Assembly (NCBI GenBank): GCA_013911345.1
Contig: JACETJ010000073.1
Span: forward strand, 1-6,694
From: Congregibacter sp.
Lineage (GTDB): Bacteria > Pseudomonadota > Gammaproteobacteria > Pseudomonadales > Halieaceae
DNA: 6,694 nucleotides
Direction: 5' to 3'
This document shows positions 6,299 to 6,694 of this stretch, in pieces. A model generated the notes under the pieces. The model did no database searches and had not been told where the DNA came from. It saw only the letters and a list, made by a program, of their open reading frames with translations. How positions within the stretch are numbered: position 1 is the first letter of the stretch; each line of letters starts with the position of its first letter. A program made the position numbers and the translations under genes.

Positions 6299-6694
6299 GG
6301 AGTGGCGGCGCGGATAGCGCGATTGAGCGTCTGCGCGTCTGCCTGAGGCAGGGCAATGTAGGTGCCACGCAGTGTGTCGGCGAGTTCTCTTGCGCGAGGT
6401 TGTGGTCGTTGTGCGGTATCGATCACCAGCCCGCTAGAAGGGCTCAGCGCCAGCATCCTTGCCGCAACCAGTGCGTCTGCCGTGCCCGCTTCCCGGCTTC
6501 GGGTCCCGTCCCGGGCAACATTGGCCGCCCCATCGGTGAGGATTACGTACTGCATGGTGGTGCCTTGTTTGCCAGCACGTTCCGCCATGTCGCGGGTAAG
6601 ATCTAACGCTGCCGCCATTGGCGTGGCACCACCACCTGGTAGTGCGGCCAGAGTTTTTTTGGCGCGTACCAATGATCGTGTCGGTGGAAGGAGT
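6295..6694 (-). CDS. bchD: BchD, magnesium chelatase subunit D (C-terminal 132 residues; 5' part outside window)
   Basis: The frame is open to the right edge. The visible segment is the C-terminal von Willebrand A (integrin I-like) domain of the large ATPase-like subunit, which with BchI and BchH inserts Mg2+ into protoporphyrin IX. It begins with LLPPTRSLVRAKK, the stretch typical of BchD/ChlD. This is followed by LPGGGATPMAAAL, in which T24 of the visible part is the likely MIDAS threonine, and by LTDGAANVARDG, in which D54 is the likely MIDAS aspartate. The DxSxS part of the MIDAS should lie upstream, out of view. The C-terminus ends at the expected place, so the gene looks intact here. 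A TTG at 6672 is internal and not a start. The stop overlaps the bchO start by 4 bp (ATGA). Confidence 0.93.
   Translation of the reverse strand, partial: LLPPTRSLVRAKKTLAALPGGGATPMAAALDLTRDMAERAGKQGTTMQYVILTDGAANVARDGTRSREAGTADALVAARMLALSPSSGLVIDTAQRPQPRARELADTLRGTYIALPQADAQTLNRAIRAATP

Noticed and set aside
5963..6346. Plus-strand open frame of 127 codons opposite bchO and the bchD end
   Set aside because: Antisense to the conserved nucleophile and oxyanion regions of bchO, which explain the sequence better.
1..6694. tRNA, rRNA, CRISPR, insertion sequence or attachment sites
   Set aside because: Almost all of the sequence is covered by recognised genes and none of the gaps has repeats, inverted termini or RNA-gene structure that I could see.

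Overview
This window is part of a photosynthesis gene cluster from a purple (anoxygenic phototrophic) proteobacterium. It holds carotenoid genes (crtF, crtE, crtC, crtB, crtI) next to two bacteriochlorophyll genes (bchO and the 3' end of bchD). The DNA is GC-rich, with short AT-rich islands only at the two regulatory regions. Gene content and the TGT-N12-ACA operators of CrtJ/PpsR type are typical of purple bacteria. The missing crtA suggests a spirilloxanthin-series rather than a spheroidene-series organism. A gammaproteobacterial aerobic phototroph (OM60/NOR5-like) or a relative is my best guess, but the sequence alone does not settle the lineage.

Layout from left to right: crtF (minus strand, running off the left edge) and crtE (minus) form one leftward operon. 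A 95-bp AT-rich divergent region carries two CrtJ/PpsR-type palindromes 8 bp apart. crtC then reads rightward. It converges on crtB with only 20 bp between the stop codons, and that junction contains a perfect 15-bp tandem duplication. crtB and crtI (both minus) form a tight crtI-crtB unit, and a perfect TGT-N12-ACA site lies just upstream of crtI. Further right, bchO and bchD (both minus) are joined by a 4-bp ATGA overlap; bchD runs off the right edge.

Together, CrtE makes geranylgeranyl diphosphate, CrtB condenses it to phytoene, CrtI desaturates phytoene to neurosporene or lycopene, CrtC hydrates the psi end group and CrtF O-methylates the tertiary hydroxyl. BchD is the AAA+/VWA subunit of magnesium chelatase, at the committed step to bacteriochlorophyll, and BchO is its presumed accessory hydrolase. 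Compared with the classical Rhodobacter arrangement as I remember it, crtD, crtK (tspO) and crtA are absent from the places where they would be expected.

This is a compact variant of a well-known system, not an undescribed one. The points worth attention are regulatory (paired operators, nearly no Shine-Dalgarno sequences) and architectural (missing crtD/crtK/crtA, the tandem duplication at the crtC/crtB junction). I saw no RNA genes, mobile elements or CRISPR arrays.
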